DNA from: Variovorax paradoxus
GTDB lineage: Bacteria; Pseudomonadota; Gammaproteobacteria; Burkholderiales; Burkholderiaceae_C
Direction of reading: 5' to 3'
NCBI RefSeq assembly: GCF_022009635.1
Contig: NZ_CP091716.1
Location: 5,415,501-5,479,500 of the forward strand
DNA: 64,000 nucleotides
This document shows, piece after piece, positions 26,418-34,526 of the stretch (its first letter is position 1; every line of letters starts with the position of its first letter). The notes under the pieces are model-generated. The model was not told where the DNA came from, did not search any database, and saw only the letters and a list, made by a program, of their open reading frames with translations. Made by a program: the position numbers and the translations under genes.

Positions 26418-26481
26418 AGGTAACGGGCCGCGGGCACAAAGCCCAAGACGGATTGGCTGTGCCGGGATAAGGCCGGCTTAT
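26418..26481 (-). promoter_or_regulatory. Composite LysR-type promoter 2 (biotin carrier / pxp operon)
   Basis: Minus-strand order: operator ATAAGCCGGCCTTAT (26481-26467, an exact ATAAG/CTTAT dyad, ATA-N9-TAT), then CAATCCGTCTTGG (26455-26443). The -35 is TTGGGC (26446-26441), followed by 17 bp and -10 TTACCT (26423-26418). The distance from operator edge to CCAAGA edge is 24 bp, as in the other two copies. The operator overlaps the stop codon of the lysR gene. Confidence 0.72.
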
Positions 26482-27416
26482 GACAGTGCGGAGAGCTCCG
26501 GCTCGGGCGTCGACGCCACGGTGCCCGCGAGGTCCACCACCAGCTCGAGCAGGATGTCCTTCACCGCCTGCGCGGGCTCCGAGAGCGGCAGGTGGTCGGA
26601 CTGGCACAGCGCCAGCGGCGCCTCGATGACCGGGTCGACGATGGGGAATTGCCAGGCGCCGCAGGTCGCGACCACTTCGCGCGCCATCGACGCCGGCAGG
26701 ATGGTGGCGCCCAGCCCGTCGGCAATGGCCGCCGTGAGGGTGAAGGCCGATTCGATCTCCGCCACCACGCGCGGCACCATGCCCGCGCGCACGAAGGCGG
26801 CGTCGACCAGCTTGCGCACCACGTTGTAGGGGCGCGGCAGGAAGAGTTCGATGTCGCGCAGGTCGGCCAGCTTCACCGGCTGCGAAGGCGCCGGCATCGA
26901 CGCCGGGCCGACCAGGAACAGCGGCTCCTTGAGCAGCGGCAGGAACGTGAGTCCGTGGATGGCCTTGTCGCCGTACAGCACGGCCAGGTCCATGCGGCCG
27001 TTCATGATGAGCTCGCTGAGCGTGGTGCCGTAGTTCTCGTTCAGGTAGAGCAGGATGCCCGGATGCCGCGCGCGCACGGTGCGCAGCAGCGGCAGCGACA
27101 GCGCCGAGGCGGCCGTGCCGGGCGCAAGCCCCACCGACACCTGGCCAGAGAGGCCTTCGCCGGCGGCTTCCATGTCGACGCGGGCCTGCTCGCACTGGCG
27201 CAGGATGATCTGCGCATGGCGGTAGAGCACCTTGCCGGCCTCGGTGGGCGTCACGCCGCGCTTGGTGCGCACGAGCAATTGCTGGCGCACCTCGCCCTCG
27301 AGCGTGGCCAGTTGCTGGCTCAGCGCAGGTTGGGCAATGAAAAGAACCTCGGCCGCCTGCGTCAGGCTGCCGATGTCCACGATCTTCACGAAATATTTGA
27401 GGCGTCGCAGGTTCAC
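26478..27416 (-). CDS. LysR-family regulator, Nac-like
   Basis: A 312-residue LysR-type regulator. The N-terminal winged helix (MNLRRLKYFVKIVDIGSLTQ, AEVLFIAQPALSQQLATLE) is very close in style to the Nac/Cbl branch. The effector-binding domain follows (GQVSVGLAPGTAASALSLPLL, LYLNENYGTTLSELIMNGRMDLAVLYG). GTG 27416 is taken as the start because conserved sequence begins there and a GGACAAGG sequence precedes it; the frame stays open to an ATG at 27482. Three ATA-N9-TAT sites flank its own gene and two operons nearby, so it is the probable regulator of the whole cluster. Confidence 0.9.
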   Translation of the reverse strand: MNLRRLKYFVKIVDIGSLTQAAEVLFIAQPALSQQLATLEGEVRQQLLVRTKRGVTPTEAGKVLYRHAQIILRQCEQARVDMEAAGEGLSGQVSVGLAPGTAASALSLPLLRTVRARHPGILLYLNENYGTTLSELIMNGRMDLAVLYGDKAIHGLTFLPLLKEPLFLVGPASMPAPSQPVKLADLRDIELFLPRPYNVVRKLVDAAFVRAGMVPRVVAEIESAFTLTAAIADGLGATILPASMAREVVATCGAWQFPIVDPVIEAPLALCQSDHLPLSEPAQAVKDILLELVVDLAGTVASTPEPELSALS

Positions 27417-27487
27417 GCCTTGTCCCCAAGCAAAAGCCAAGCCTAGCATCGCGTTTGCGTGGCGGATATGAGGGCTCACCATGAGTC

Positions 27488-27551
27488 ATAAGCTGCGCCT
27501 ATACGACCAGTGCAATCTCGTCTTGGCCTCGCGGGAGCGATGTGCGTACCG
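27488..27551 (+). promoter_or_regulatory. Composite LysR-type promoter 3 (aminotransferase / aldolase operon)
   Basis: ATAAGCTGCGCCTAT (27488-27502; ATA-N9-TAT), then CAATCTCGTCTTGG (27513-27526). The -35 is TTGGCC (27523-27528), followed by 17 bp and GTACCG (27546-27551). The predicted start of transcription (~27558) falls at the ATG at 27560, suggesting a leaderless mRNA. The operator is also 72 bp upstream of the divergent lysR start, allowing autoregulation. Confidence 0.68.
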
Positions 27552-27559
27552 TTCGGTCC

Positions 27560-28774
27560 ATGCAAGCCACTACCTCCCGCATTGCCGCCCGCGTGCGGCG
27601 CATCAAGCCCTCGCCCAGCACCTCGGCCGCCGACCGCGCCAACGAACTGCGCAGGCAGGGCAAGTCGATCGTGAACCTCGTGGTCGGCGAGCCCGACTTC
27701 GACACGCCCGCGCACATCCGCCAGGCCGCGGCCGCGGCCATCGAGCGCGGCGCCACCCGCTACACGCTGATGGCGGGCACCGTGGAGCTGCGCGAAGCCA
27801 TCGTCGCCAAGCTGGAGCGCGAGAACGGCCTGCGCTACGCGATGAACGAGATCATCGCCACCAGCGGCGCCAAGAGCGCGATCTACAACGCCTTCGCGAT
27901 CACGCTGGAGCCGGGCGACGAGGTGATCATTCCCGCGCCCTACTGGGTGTCGTACCCCGACATGGTGCTGGCCTGCGAAGGCACGCCCGTCACCGTGGCC
28001 TGCCCCGAGTCGCAGGGCTTCAAGCTGGCGCCCGCGCAACTGGAGGCCGCCATCACGCCGCGCACGCGCTGGCTGCTGCTCAATTCGCCAAGCAACCCGA
28101 CCGGCGCGAGCTACACGGCGCAGGAATACCGCGCGCTGGCCGAAGTGCTGGAACGCCATCCGCACGTGATGGTGATGACCGACGAGATCTACGAGCACAT
28201 CCGCTTCGACGGCGAGACCACGCCGCACATCCTGGTGCAGGCGCCTTCGCTGCGCGACCGCACGCTGATCGTGAACGGCGTCTCCAAGACCTATGCGATG
28301 ACCGGCTGGCGCATCGGCTACGCGGCCGGGCCCGTGGACCTGATCAAGGCGCTGGACACTTTGCTGTCGCAGTCCACCGGCAACTGCTGCTCGGTGAGCC
28401 AGGCCGCCGCCGCCGCCGCGCTGAACGGCGACCAGAGCTTCGTGGCCGAGAGCGTGGCCGTCTACCGGCAGCGCCGCGACCGCACGCTGGCGCTGGTCAA
28501 CGAGATTCCCGGCCTGAGCTGCGCCACGCCGCCCGGTGCCTTCTACCTCTACATCAACTGCGGCGGCCTCATCGGCAAGACCACGCCCGAGGGCAAGCGC
28601 CTGGACGAAGACGGCGACGTAGTGATGTACCTGCTCGAAAGCGAAGGCGTGGCCGTGGTCGCGGGCACCGCGTACGGGCTGTCGCCCTACTTCCGCCTTT
28701 CGATTGCCACGTCGATCGAGACGCTGGAAGAAGGCTGCAAGCGCATGGCGCGCGCCGTGGCCGCGCTGCGCTGA
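27560..28774 (+). CDS. PLP-dependent aminotransferase, class I (aspartate-aminotransferase fold)
   Basis: A 404-residue fold-type I aminotransferase: VVGEPDFDTPAHIRQAA, TRYTLMAGTVELREAI, NSPSNPTGASYTAQEY, DEIYEHIRFDG, PLP Lys in NGVSKTYAMTGWRIGY, and substrate Arg near SPYFRLSIATS. It would interconvert an amino acid and its 2-oxo acid. A GTG at 27542 with GGGAG upstream could extend it by six residues, but the shared promoter geometry places transcription initiation at ~27558, which favours ATG 27560. It is followed by the RraA-like aldolase gene, so the oxo acid formed is probably an aldol substrate. Confidence 0.9.
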   Translation: MQATTSRIAARVRRIKPSPSTSAADRANELRRQGKSIVNLVVGEPDFDTPAHIRQAAAAAIERGATRYTLMAGTVELREAIVAKLERENGLRYAMNEIIATSGAKSAIYNAFAITLEPGDEVIIPAPYWVSYPDMVLACEGTPVTVACPESQGFKLAPAQLEAAITPRTRWLLLNSPSNPTGASYTAQEYRALAEVLERHPHVMVMTDEIYEHIRFDGETTPHILVQAPSLRDRTLIVNGVSKTYAMTGWRIGYAAGPVDLIKALDTLLSQSTGNCCSVSQAAAAAALNGDQSFVAESVAVYRQRRDRTLALVNEIPGLSCATPPGAFYLYINCGGLIGKTTPEGKRLDEDGDVVMYLLESEGVAVVAGTAYGLSPYFRLSIATSIETLEEGCKRMARAVAALR

Positions 28775-28800
28775 AGATTTCAAGACGAGGACGATTCCCC

Positions 28801-29472
28801 ATGCCCTACAAAGCCATCCGCAAGAACCCGTCGGCACCGCAAGTGGCGCCGGCCATACTCGCCGCGCTGCAAGACATTCCGGTGGCCGCGCTCAGCGACA
28901 ACCTGCACCGCAACATCGGCAGCGTCGGCCTGCAGCCCTATCACCGCCCCGGCCGCAAGACGATGGCGGGCACGGCCGTCACCGTGAAGACGCGCGGCGG
29001 CGACAACCTCACACCCATGCGCGCCTTCGAGTTCTGCCGGCCCGGCGACGTGCTGGTGATCGACGCGGGCGGCGACGTGACCAACGCGGTCATCGGCGGC
29101 ATCCTGTCGTTCTACACCGCGACCATCGGCACCGCGGGCCTGGTGCTCGACGGCGCGATCCGCGACGTGGCCGAGATCCGCGAGCGCGACTACCCGGTGT
29201 ATGCGCGCGGCGTGAACCACCGCGGCCCCTACAAGGACGGCCCCGGCGAGATCAACGTGCCGGTATCGGTCGGCGGCATGGTCGTGAACCCGGGCGACAT
29301 CGTGGTGGGCGACCAGGACGGTTTGCTGGCCTTCTCGCCCGACGAGGCCGAGTTGCTGATCGAGAAGGCGCGCGCGCACCTGGAAACCGAAGCGCGCACG
29401 ATTCAAGCGATGAAGGAAGGCCGCTGGGACCGCTCCTTCCTCGACGCGCTCGAGGCACGCTGCGCGAATTGA
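28801..29472 (+). CDS. RraA-like class II aldolase (4-hydroxy-4-methyl-2-oxoglutarate aldolase type)
   Basis: A 223-residue RraA-family protein: ALSDNLHRNIGSVGLQPY, AGTAVTVKTRGGDNLTP, the metal/substrate motif GLVLDGAIRDVAEIRER, and INVPVSVGGMVVNPGDIVVGD. Family members include HMG/CHA aldolases that cleave 4-hydroxy-4-substituted-2-oxo-diacids to pyruvate, and the RNase E inhibitor RraA. The Asp-x-x-x-Arg-Asp motif typical of the aldolases and the aminotransferase partner favour the catabolic role. It lies 26 bp downstream of the aminotransferase gene with GAGGA before ATG 28801. Confidence 0.82.
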   Translation: MPYKAIRKNPSAPQVAPAILAALQDIPVAALSDNLHRNIGSVGLQPYHRPGRKTMAGTAVTVKTRGGDNLTPMRAFEFCRPGDVLVIDAGGDVTNAVIGGILSFYTATIGTAGLVLDGAIRDVAEIRERDYPVYARGVNHRGPYKDGPGEINVPVSVGGMVVNPGDIVVGDQDGLLAFSPDEAELLIEKARAHLETEARTIQAMKEGRWDRSFLDALEARCAN

Positions 29473-29481
29473 ATCCGGGCG

Positions 29482-30408
29482 TCAGGCGCCTTCGCTGACC
29501 AGCGCCCACAGCGCCTCGGCCACCGGCGCCATCTGCGCCTGCTGGCGGTACAGGCGTATGTCCACCGGCACGCGCCAGCCGCCCGCGCCGGCATCGACCA
29601 GCGCGCCGCCGCGCAGGTCGTCGGCCACCAGGCTCATCGGCAGCCACGCGAGGCCGCGGCCTTCGAGCGCCATGGTGCGCAGCAGCGCCGCATGGTGGGC
29701 GGTGAAGACGATCGAAAGCGACGCGGCGAAGTCCTTGCCGAACTCGCTGTCCTGCAGCGACCGCATGATCCGCCCCAGCCCCGAGGCCTCGCTGTATGCG
29801 AGCACTGAAGGCGACTGGCCGGCACCCAACACGTGCAGCGGCGCGGCGCCCGCATCAGGCGCGCTCACGGGCACCAACACGTCTTCGCTCAACCGCTGCA
29901 CGGGGTATTGCCCCTCGTCGAGCCGGCCCGGCGCGCCCGCATGGCCGTGGCACAGCACGAACTGCACGCGTCGCTGCAGCATCAGGTCTTCGCAGGCGTA
30001 GGAGCTGTCCGAAACGGTCTGGATCGGGCCCATGCTCAGGCGCGACTCCACGCTGCCCAGCCAGCGCGGAAAGAAGGTCAGCGACAGCACGTGCGTGGCG
30101 GCGAAGCTCAGGCTGGCGGCGTCGAGGTCGTGCGCGGCGCGGGCCTTGATGCGCGCGGCTTCCAGGCCGGCCAGCACCTCCTGCAGCAGCGGCTGGAAGC
30201 GCTTGCCCGCCGCCGTGAGCGCCGTGGGGTGCGCGCTGCGGTCGAACAGGTCGACCCCCACCCACTCTTCCAGCGAGCGGATGTGCCGGCTGAACGCCGG
30301 CTGCGCGATGGAGCGCGCCTGCGCGGCACGCGAGAAATTGCCGGTCTCGGCCAGGGCCAGGAAGTCTTCCAGCCATTCCAGGTCGAGCGGTCGGTTGCCA
30401 GGGCCCAT
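29482..30408 (-). CDS. LysR-family regulator of the D-tartrate cluster
   Basis: A 308-residue LysR-type regulator: DNA-binding domain LDLEWLEDFLALAETGNFSR, AQPAFSRHIRSLEEWVGVDL, and an effector domain (SLSFAATHVLSLTFFPRWL, LSEDVLVPVSAP). It is divergent from the DapA-like gene at 30517. The intergenic region carries an AATA/TATT spaced dyad (about 30422-30455) that could be its site. It probably controls the DapA-like / Bug receptor / SDR / dehydratase operon. It is a different branch from the Nac-like regulator at 26478. Confidence 0.88.
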   Translation of the reverse strand: MGPGNRPLDLEWLEDFLALAETGNFSRAAQARSIAQPAFSRHIRSLEEWVGVDLFDRSAHPTALTAAGKRFQPLLQEVLAGLEAARIKARAAHDLDAASLSFAATHVLSLTFFPRWLGSVESRLSMGPIQTVSDSSYACEDLMLQRRVQFVLCHGHAGAPGRLDEGQYPVQRLSEDVLVPVSAPDAGAAPLHVLGAGQSPSVLAYSEASGLGRIMRSLQDSEFGKDFAASLSIVFTAHHAALLRTMALEGRGLAWLPMSLVADDLRGGALVDAGAGGWRVPVDIRLYRQQAQMAPVAEALWALVSEGA

Positions 30409-30516
30409 GCGCAGCGCGATTGAATAGTTGTATGCGATTCGAGTATTGGACGGCGCCCGCCCCGCCGGCAAAAGATGCACCCATTCCTGCACCTTGAACC
30501 ACAACGGAGACACAGC

Positions 30517-31455
30517 ATGCCTTCCATCGCGAATTATCGCGGGATCATTCCCGCCATTTCCTGCCCCTTCACGGCCGACCACCGCATCGACGAACCGGCG
30601 CTGCGCAAGCTGGCCTCCTGGCTGGCCGGCCATGACGGCGTGGTGGCGATCATGACCAACGGCCACACCGGTGAAGTGTTCTCGCTCACGCCGTCGGAGC
30701 GCGCAGAGGTGACGCGCATCGTGGCCGACGAGCTGCGCGGCCGCATGCCGGTGATCTCGTCGATCGTGTGCGAGGGCCTGGCAGAGACCGCCGAACACGC
30801 CCGCGCCGCCCAGGTCGCCGGCGCGGTGGCGCTGGACGTGATGCCGCCGCACCACTGGCTGCGCTTCGGCTTCACGCCCGGCCATGCGCTGCAGTACTTC
30901 GAGGCCATCCACCGCGCCGCGCCGGAGCTGGACCTGGTCTGCCACGTGTACCCGGCATGGACGCGCGCCTCGTACTCGTCGCAACTGCTGGCCGAGCTGG
31001 CCCGCCTGCCCTACCTGCAGGCCTTCAAGGTGGGCCAGCGCGACATGAACAAGTACGCCCGCGACATCCAGGCGATCCGCGAGGCCGATGCATCCAAGGC
31101 CATCCTGACCTGCCACGACGAGTACCTGCTGGCCTCGATGGTTCAGGGCGTGGACGGCGCGCTGGTCGGCTTCGCGACCTTCATTCCGCAACTGATCATC
31201 GACCTGTGGAACGCGGTGAAGGCTGGCGACCTGAAGAAGGCGATGGCGGTGCAGGCGCTCATCACGCCGCTGAAGGACGCGGTGTACGGCGGCGGCGAAC
31301 CCACCGGCGAGGCGCATGCGCGCATGAAGGGCGGCATGTACCTGGCCGGCGTGCTGGAGAACGCCACGGTGCGCCCGCCGACGGAAGCGCCGAACGCGCG
31401 CGAGATGGATGCGCTGCGCGCCGCCGTCGAACAGGCCGGGCTGTCGAAGCGCTGA
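30517..31455 (+). CDS. Dihydrodipicolinate synthase (DapA)/N-acetylneuraminate lyase family enzyme
   Basis: A 312-residue class I aldolase-fold protein: start PSIANYRGIIPAISCPFTAD, TNGHTGEVFSLTPSER, HVYPAW with the catalytic Tyr, and Schiff-base Lys in AFKVGQRDMNKY. The family makes or cleaves pyruvate-containing adducts, or dehydrates/decarboxylates sugar acids. Lysine synthesis is unlikely given the catabolic neighbours. ACGGAGA precedes ATG 30517. It is the first gene of the operon divergent from the LysR gene. The exact substrate is unknown, but a hydroxy-dicarboxylate breakdown product fits. Confidence 0.85.
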   Translation: MPSIANYRGIIPAISCPFTADHRIDEPALRKLASWLAGHDGVVAIMTNGHTGEVFSLTPSERAEVTRIVADELRGRMPVISSIVCEGLAETAEHARAAQVAGAVALDVMPPHHWLRFGFTPGHALQYFEAIHRAAPELDLVCHVYPAWTRASYSSQLLAELARLPYLQAFKVGQRDMNKYARDIQAIREADASKAILTCHDEYLLASMVQGVDGALVGFATFIPQLIIDLWNAVKAGDLKKAMAVQALITPLKDAVYGGGEPTGEAHARMKGGMYLAGVLENATVRPPTEAPNAREMDALRAAVEQAGLSKR

Positions 31456-31513
31456 GCCCGAGGGGCCGCCACGCGCGAGCCCCGGTCGAAAAGAACACAA
31501 GGAGACAAGAGAC

Positions 31514-32485
31514 ATGCAACGCAAGCACTTCCTGCGCGCCACGCTGGCCGCCCTCGCGTTGGCCGCGGCATCGACCGCCGGCTTCGCGCAGACCTGGCCC
31601 AGCCGCCCGGTGCGCATGGTGATCCCGTTCCCGCCGGGCGGCACGCTCGACACCATCGGCCGCCTGCTGGCGCAGAAGCTCGGCGAGCAGACGGGCCAGA
31701 CCTTCATCGTGGAGAACCGCGCCGGCGGCAACGGCATCATCGGCGCCGACGTGGTGTCGAAGGCGCCGGCCGACGGCTACACGCTGCTGTTCAACGCCTC
31801 GACCTTCACCACCGCGCCGATGACGATGAAGTCGGTGCCCTACGACGTGGTGAAGGACTTCACTCCGGTGGCGCTGGTGGCCAAGGCGCCGCTGTCGGTG
31901 GCCGTCAACAAGAACCTGCCGGTGACCGACGTGAAGTCGCTCATCGCATATGCCAAGGCGCACCCCGGCAAGATGACTTTCGCGGTGGGCTCCATCGGCT
32001 CGGCGGGCCATCTGTCGACCGAGCTGCTCAAGCGCGCGGGCGGCGGGCTCGACTACCTGATCGTGCCGTACAAGGGCACGGCACCTGCGTTCCAGGACCT
32101 GATCGGCGGGCAGATCGATGGCTTCATCGACCCCATCCTCGGCTCCCTCCAGTATCACAAGAGCGGCATGGTGAAGGTGATTGCCGTGACCTCGGCCACG
32201 CGCGCCTCGAGCCTGCCGAACGTGCCCACAGTGGGCGAGAGCATTCCGGGCTACGAGTTCTACAGCTGGTACGGCCTGTGGGGCCCGGCGAAGCTGCCGC
32301 CCGCCATCACGCAGCGGCTGAATGCCGAAGTCAACAAGGCGCTGGGCACCGACATGCGCGAGACGCTGGGCGCGCAGGGCCTGCTGCTCACGCCGGGCAG
32401 CGTCGACGAGTTCGCGAAGTTCCAGTCGGAAGACATGGCGCGGTCGAAGAAGATCATCGTCGAGGGCAACATCCATGTCGAATGA
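31514..32485 (+). CDS. Tripartite tricarboxylate transporter receptor (Bug/TctC family)
   Basis: A 323-residue periplasmic receptor: signal peptide cleaved after GFAQ, then WPSRPVRMVIPFPPGGTLDT, ENRAGGNGIIGADVV, FAVGSIGSAGHLSTELLK and LPNVPTVGESIPGYEF. Bug receptors bind carboxylates for TctAB-type pumps; no tctA or tctB is next to it, as is common in Burkholderiales. The Asp/Gly-rich binding loops fit a dicarboxylate ligand such as tartrate. AAGGAGACA precedes ATG 31514. Confidence 0.93.
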   Translation: MQRKHFLRATLAALALAAASTAGFAQTWPSRPVRMVIPFPPGGTLDTIGRLLAQKLGEQTGQTFIVENRAGGNGIIGADVVSKAPADGYTLLFNASTFTTAPMTMKSVPYDVVKDFTPVALVAKAPLSVAVNKNLPVTDVKSLIAYAKAHPGKMTFAVGSIGSAGHLSTELLKRAGGGLDYLIVPYKGTAPAFQDLIGGQIDGFIDPILGSLQYHKSGMVKVIAVTSATRASSLPNVPTVGESIPGYEFYSWYGLWGPAKLPPAITQRLNAEVNKALGTDMRETLGAQGLLLTPGSVDEFAKFQSEDMARSKKIIVEGNIHVE

Positions 32486-33185
32486 AGCCGCGACAGCGCC
32501 GCATGCGGTGGTGACGGGCAGCAGCGGCGGCATCGGCCGGGCCATTGCGTCGCAGCTGCTCGAAGCGGGCTGGCGCGTGAGCGGCATCGACCTCGCGGCG
32601 CCGACGCTGTCTTCCCACGCCGGCTTCACCCACACGGCGGTGGACCTTTGCAACGCCGATGCCATCGCGCGCGCCGCGGCCACCCTGCAGGATGCCGATG
32701 CGCTGGTGCATGCGGCCGGCGTGCTGCGCGTCGGCCCGCTGGGCGCGCTCGACCACGCGGGCGGCGAACTCATGTGGCGGCTGCACGTGGATGCGGCCGC
32801 GCGGCTGGCCGATGCGCTCGTGCCCGCGATGGCCGCGCGCGGCCAGGGCCGCGTGGTGTTCGTCGGCAGCCGCGTCGCGCAGGGCCTGCCAGGCCGCGGC
32901 CAATACGCCGCGACCAAGGCCGCGCTCATCGCGCTCGCGCGAAGCTGGGCGGCGGAGGTGGCGCCGCAGGGCGTGACCGTCAACGTGGTGTCGCCCGGCG
33001 CGACGCAGACCTCGATGCTGCAAGACCCCGCACGCGCGGGCAGCGCGCCGCGCATGCCGCCCATCGGCCGGCTGATACGGCCGGAGGAGATCGCGGCGCT
33101 CGTGGGTTTTCTTCTTTCGCCGCAGGCGGCGGCCATCACGGGGCAGGACCTTGCCATCTGCGGCGGCTCGTCGCTGCACCGCTGA
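32475..33185 (+). CDS. Short-chain dehydrogenase/reductase
   Basis: A 236-residue SDR: VVTGSSGGIGRAIASQLLE, HAAGVL (NNAG position), catalytic Ser in VFVGSRVAQ, Tyr-x-x-x-Lys in QYAATKAALIALA, and VNVVSPGATQTSML. It overlaps the receptor gene by 11 bp, so it is cotranslated. It probably oxidises a hydroxy acid in the same pathway. Confidence 0.88.
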   Translation: MSNEAATAPHAVVTGSSGGIGRAIASQLLEAGWRVSGIDLAAPTLSSHAGFTHTAVDLCNADAIARAAATLQDADALVHAAGVLRVGPLGALDHAGGELMWRLHVDAAARLADALVPAMAARGQGRVVFVGSRVAQGLPGRGQYAATKAALIALARSWAAEVAPQGVTVNVVSPGATQTSMLQDPARAGSAPRMPPIGRLIRPEEIAALVGFLLSPQAAAITGQDLAICGGSSLHR

Positions 33186-33222
33186 ATCTTTTTCTCTTTC
33201 TTTCTCACCCCGGAACCCGACC

Positions 33223-34389
33223 ATGAAAATCGTCAACATCCTCGAATCCACCCGCCCCATCAAGTCGGACATCCGCAACGCCTACATCGACTTCTCGAAG
33301 ATGACCCTGAGCCTGGTGGCCGTGGTCACCGACGTGATCCGCGACGGCAAGCCGGTCATCGGCTATGGCTTCAATTCGAACGGCCGCTACGGCCAGGGCG
33401 GGCTGATCCGCGAACGCTTCCTGCCGCGCCTGCTGGAGGCCGAGCCCGCGTCGCTGCTCGACGAGACCGGCGAGAACCTCGACCCGCACAAGATCTGGGC
33501 GCGCATGATGATCAACGAGAAGCCCGGCGGCCACGGCGAGCGCTCGGTGGCGGTGGGCACCATCGACATGGCCGTGTGGGACGCCACCGCCAAGATCGCG
33601 GGCAAGCCCCTCTACCAGCTGCTGGCCGAACGCTACGGCACCGGCACGCCGAACCCGCGCGTGTTCGTCTACGCGGCGGGCGGCTACTACTACCCCGGCA
33701 AGGGCGTCGAAGGCCTGCAGCGCGAGATGACCAGCTACCTGGAGCGCGGCTATTCGGTGGTGAAGATGAAGATCGGCGGCGCCTCGCTGGCCGAAGACTG
33801 CGAACGCATCGAGTCGGTGCTGAAGATCCTCGGCCCCGGTCAGCAACTGGCGGTGGACGCCAACGGCCGCTTCGACCTGAAGACCGCCGTCGACTACGGC
33901 CGCGCCCTCTCGCAATACCCGCTCTTCTGGTACGAGGAAGCCGGCGACCCGCTGGACTACGAACTCCAGGCCAAGCTCGGCGAGGTGTACGCCGGCCCCA
34001 TGGCCACGGGCGAGAACCTGTTCTCGATGCAGGACGCGCGCAACCTCATCCGCCACGGCGGCATGCGGCCCGACCGCGACTGGCTGCAGTTCGACTGCGC
34101 GCTGAGCTACGGCCTTGTGGAGTACCTGCGCACGCTCGACATGCTGAAGGAAAACGGCTGGTCGCCCTCGCGCTGCATTCCGCACGGCGGCCACCAGATG
34201 TCGCTGGCCATCGCGGCGGGCCTGGGCCTGGGCGGCAACGAGAGCTATCCCGACCTGTTCCAGCCCTATGGCGGTTTCCCCGATGGCGTGAAGGTCGACA
34301 ACGGCTATGTCACGCTGCCGCCGCTGCCGGGCATCGGCTTCGAAGGCAAGGCCGATCTGATCGCGGAAATGCGGGCGCTGGCCGCATAG
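33223..34389 (+). CDS. tarD: D(-)-tartrate dehydratase (enolase superfamily)
   Basis: A 388-residue enolase-superfamily protein that I recognise as very similar along its whole length to Bradyrhizobium D-tartrate dehydratase. Visible: IRNAYIDFSKMTLSLVAVV, GYGFNSNGRYGQGGLIRERF, base Lys in VVKMKIGGA, metal ligands Asp in AVDANGRFD, Glu in FWYEEAGDP and Glu in MATGENLFS, and acid His in CIPHGGHQMS. It dehydrates D-tartrate to oxaloacetate with Mg2+. It is the last gene of the operon, 37 bp after the SDR gene. Confidence 0.9.
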   Translation: MKIVNILESTRPIKSDIRNAYIDFSKMTLSLVAVVTDVIRDGKPVIGYGFNSNGRYGQGGLIRERFLPRLLEAEPASLLDETGENLDPHKIWARMMINEKPGGHGERSVAVGTIDMAVWDATAKIAGKPLYQLLAERYGTGTPNPRVFVYAAGGYYYPGKGVEGLQREMTSYLERGYSVVKMKIGGASLAEDCERIESVLKILGPGQQLAVDANGRFDLKTAVDYGRALSQYPLFWYEEAGDPLDYELQAKLGEVYAGPMATGENLFSMQDARNLIRHGGMRPDRDWLQFDCALSYGLVEYLRTLDMLKENGWSPSRCIPHGGHQMSLAIAAGLGLGGNESYPDLFQPYGGFPDGVKVDNGYVTLPPLPGIGFEGKADLIAEMRALAA

Positions 34390-34526
34390 GCCCCGCAGGC
34401 GCAAGGGCGCCGGATTTGCGCGATATGCTGTGAGGCCCTGCCGCCCGCTCGTTCGGTCGGCCAGCCATCGAGATACATCGCAAAAATCCAAGGACTTGTT
34501 TCGAAAGCAACAAGTTGCAAGCCCCT

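Noticed and set aside
28801..29472. RraA-family protein as RNase E inhibitor
   Set aside because: The aldolase-type Arg-Asp motif and operon with an aminotransferase point to catabolism.
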